From Paenibacillus sp. Soil522 (GTDB lineage: Bacteria > Bacillota > Bacilli > Paenibacillales > Paenibacillaceae), in the NCBI RefSeq assembly GCF_001428245.1, contig NZ_LMRV01000066.1, positions 62,001 to 126,000 of the forward strand: DNA of 64,000 bases. The letters are read 5' to 3'. Positions 62,875-64,000 of the stretch are shown in pieces (the stretch's first letter is position 1; each line of letters begins with the position of its first letter). The notes beneath the pieces were generated by a model. It saw only the letters and a list, made by a program, of their open reading frames with translations, searched no databases and had not been told where the DNA came from. The translations under genes and the position numbers were made by a program.

Positions 62875-64000
62875 ATGGGAATACCCTACAAAAATGAACA
62901 AGTAAGCATGAAATTTGTGACGCTTGTTTCCATCGTATCCGCTCTTGGCGGATTATTATTCGGCTTCGATACAGCGGTTGTATCGGGTGCTGTCGGCTTT
63001 ATGGAGGATCGGTTCGACTTATCTAAGCTGCAGGTAGGATGGGCCGTTTCAAGCTTAATCATCGGCTGTATTGTTGGAGCTGCCATGTCAGGTATTTTGG
63101 GAGATCGCTTCGGACGCAAAAAAGTATTAATTACGGCAGCCATTTTGTTTATTATTAGCTCGATTGGCACTGCCATACCTGAAAGCTTTTCCGGATTTAT
63201 TATTGCCCGTATTATTGGAGGAATCGGAATCGGCATAACATCCACGCTATGTCCGCTCTACAATGCCGAGATTGCTCCCGCGAAATACCGCGGCAGGCTT
63301 GTTGCACTCAACCAGCTCGCAATCGTTAGCGGAATCTTTCTTACGTACTTCGTTAATTTGTGGATTTCCGGCTCGGGCGATGAAGCTTGGGGCGTAGCCT
63401 CCGCTTGGCGCTGGATGTTTGGCGTTGGCGCTGTTCCCGGCTTGCTGTTCTTAATCCTTCTCTTCTTCGTTCCTGAGAGCCCTAGATGGCTAATCAAGCA
63501 AGGAAGAGCAGCGGAATCTCTGCCCATTTTATTGAAAATTCATGGCGAGGAGCTTGCCAAAAAAGAAGTCGTCGACATTAAGCAATCCTTCGAGGAAGAA
63601 AGCGGTTCTATCCGTCAGCTTTTCAATCCCGGTCTTCGAATAGCTTTGCTCGTTGGTGTCGGATTGGCTGTTCTTCAGCAGGTTACTGGCATTAATGCTG
63701 TCATGTATTATGCCCCTGAAATATTCAAAGCAACGGGTTCCGGCACGAATTCTTCACTTATTCAGACCATATTGGTTGGCTTCATCAACTTCGTGTTCAC
63801 TATTGTGGCCTTGTGGCTCATTGATAAAGTAGGACGTAAAGTGCTGCTCCTCGTTGGTTCGGCTTCGATGGCCATATGCCTGCTGGTCATCGGCTTCGCT
63901 TTCCATACCGGACATGCCGCCGGTCCGCTTGTGCTTGTCTTTATTTTACTCTATGTCGCTTCTTTTGCGATATCGCTTGGTCCGGTCGTATGGGTCATCA
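62875..64000 (+). CDS. MFS sugar porter (XylE/AraE/IolT-like), N-terminal part
   Basis: About 375 codons visible, cut by the window end. Sugar-porter signatures: FGFDTAVVSGAVGF, GDRFGRKK between helices 2 and 3, LCPLYNAEIAPAKYRGRLVALNQLAIVSGI, PESPRWLIKQGR, and LQQVTGINAVMYYAPEIF. Nine membrane segments can be counted. Proton-coupled uptake of pentose, inositol or hexose is typical. ATG about 10 nt behind GAGGAG. Adjacent to the binding protein/kinase/AraC operon, 220 bp downstream, so it is the obvious candidate target. Confidence 0.94.
   Translation, partial: MGIPYKNEQVSMKFVTLVSIVSALGGLLFGFDTAVVSGAVGFMEDRFDLSKLQVGWAVSSLIIGCIVGAAMSGILGDRFGRKKVLITAAILFIISSIGTAIPESFSGFIIARIIGGIGIGITSTLCPLYNAEIAPAKYRGRLVALNQLAIVSGIFLTYFVNLWISGSGDEAWGVASAWRWMFGVGAVPGLLFLILLFFVPESPRWLIKQGRAAESLPILLKIHGEELAKKEVVDIKQSFEEESGSIRQLFNPGLRIALLVGVGLAVLQQVTGINAVMYYAPEIFKATGSGTNSSLIQTILVGFINFVFTIVALWLIDKVGRKVLLLVGSASMAICLLVIGFAFHTGHAAGPLVLVFILLYVASFAISLGPVVWVI

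Overview
The window is a 64 kb chromosomal segment of an endospore-forming, low-to-mid GC member of the Bacillota, most likely Paenibacillus or a close relative. Supporting evidence: spoIIGA-sigE-sigG, an RsfA-type prespore regulator, YhcN/YlaJ and YlmC/YmxH sporulation proteins, the bacillithiol gene bshC, a meso-diaminopimelate-type MurE, SpoVD and SpoVE paralogues inside the dcw cluster, and strong AGGAGG ribosome sites. No phage, insertion sequence, CRISPR array or rRNA operon was seen. Identifications rest on family knowledge and motif reading; no database search was run.

Layout. (1) 1-30 kb, mostly minus strand: the division and cell-wall (dcw) cluster, read in the order mraZ, rsmH, ftsL, pbpB-type PBP, spoVD-type PBP, murE, murF, mraY, murD, spoVE/ftsW, a murG remnant, murB, murA, divIB, ftsA, ftsZ, then spoIIGA-sigE-sigG and ylmC-pgeF-ylmE. 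Two plus-strand islands interrupt it: a DUF559-like nuclease gene next to a 111-bp tandem array of paired palindromes (5.5-6.9 kb), and a TetR regulator with a DUF3995 membrane protein (1.6-2.7 kb). Upstream of mraZ lie a DUF4349 lipoprotein, ahcY, bshC, yllA-like and panE-like genes. (2) 31.8-45 kb: rsfA-like regulator, DUF2626 protein, MidA-like methyltransferase, an exported coiled-coil protein, an orphan solute-binding protein, PIN-PhoH ATPase, ylaJ-like lipoprotein, LCP ligase, ylaH-like protein, typA and two divergent TerC proteins. (3) 45-54.9 kb: thiI with its cysteine desulfurase, a lytic transglycosylase, a HAD phosphatase, two polytopic membrane proteins, a two-component system and a DUF1836 protein. 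(4) 55-64 kb: a CNNM/CBS protein, tRNA-Thr and tRNA-Pro, an M48 peptidase fused to ankyrin repeats, a 39-residue membrane protein, and a membrane-anchored sugar-binding protein with its histidine kinase, AraC-type regulator and a sugar-porter MFS transporter cut by the window end.

How the parts work together. The first 26 kb supplies precursor synthesis (MurA, B, D, E, F, MraY), septal synthases and divisome scaffolds, then the Spo0A/SigE/SigG switch that reuses this machinery in sporulation. MurG, essential for lipid II, survives here only as a broken fragment, so an intact copy must lie elsewhere. The most unusual structures are the palindrome array beside the nuclease, the murG remnant, the twin-operator TetR promoter, a perfect 49-bp palindrome behind typA, and the sugar-sensing cluster at the right end.
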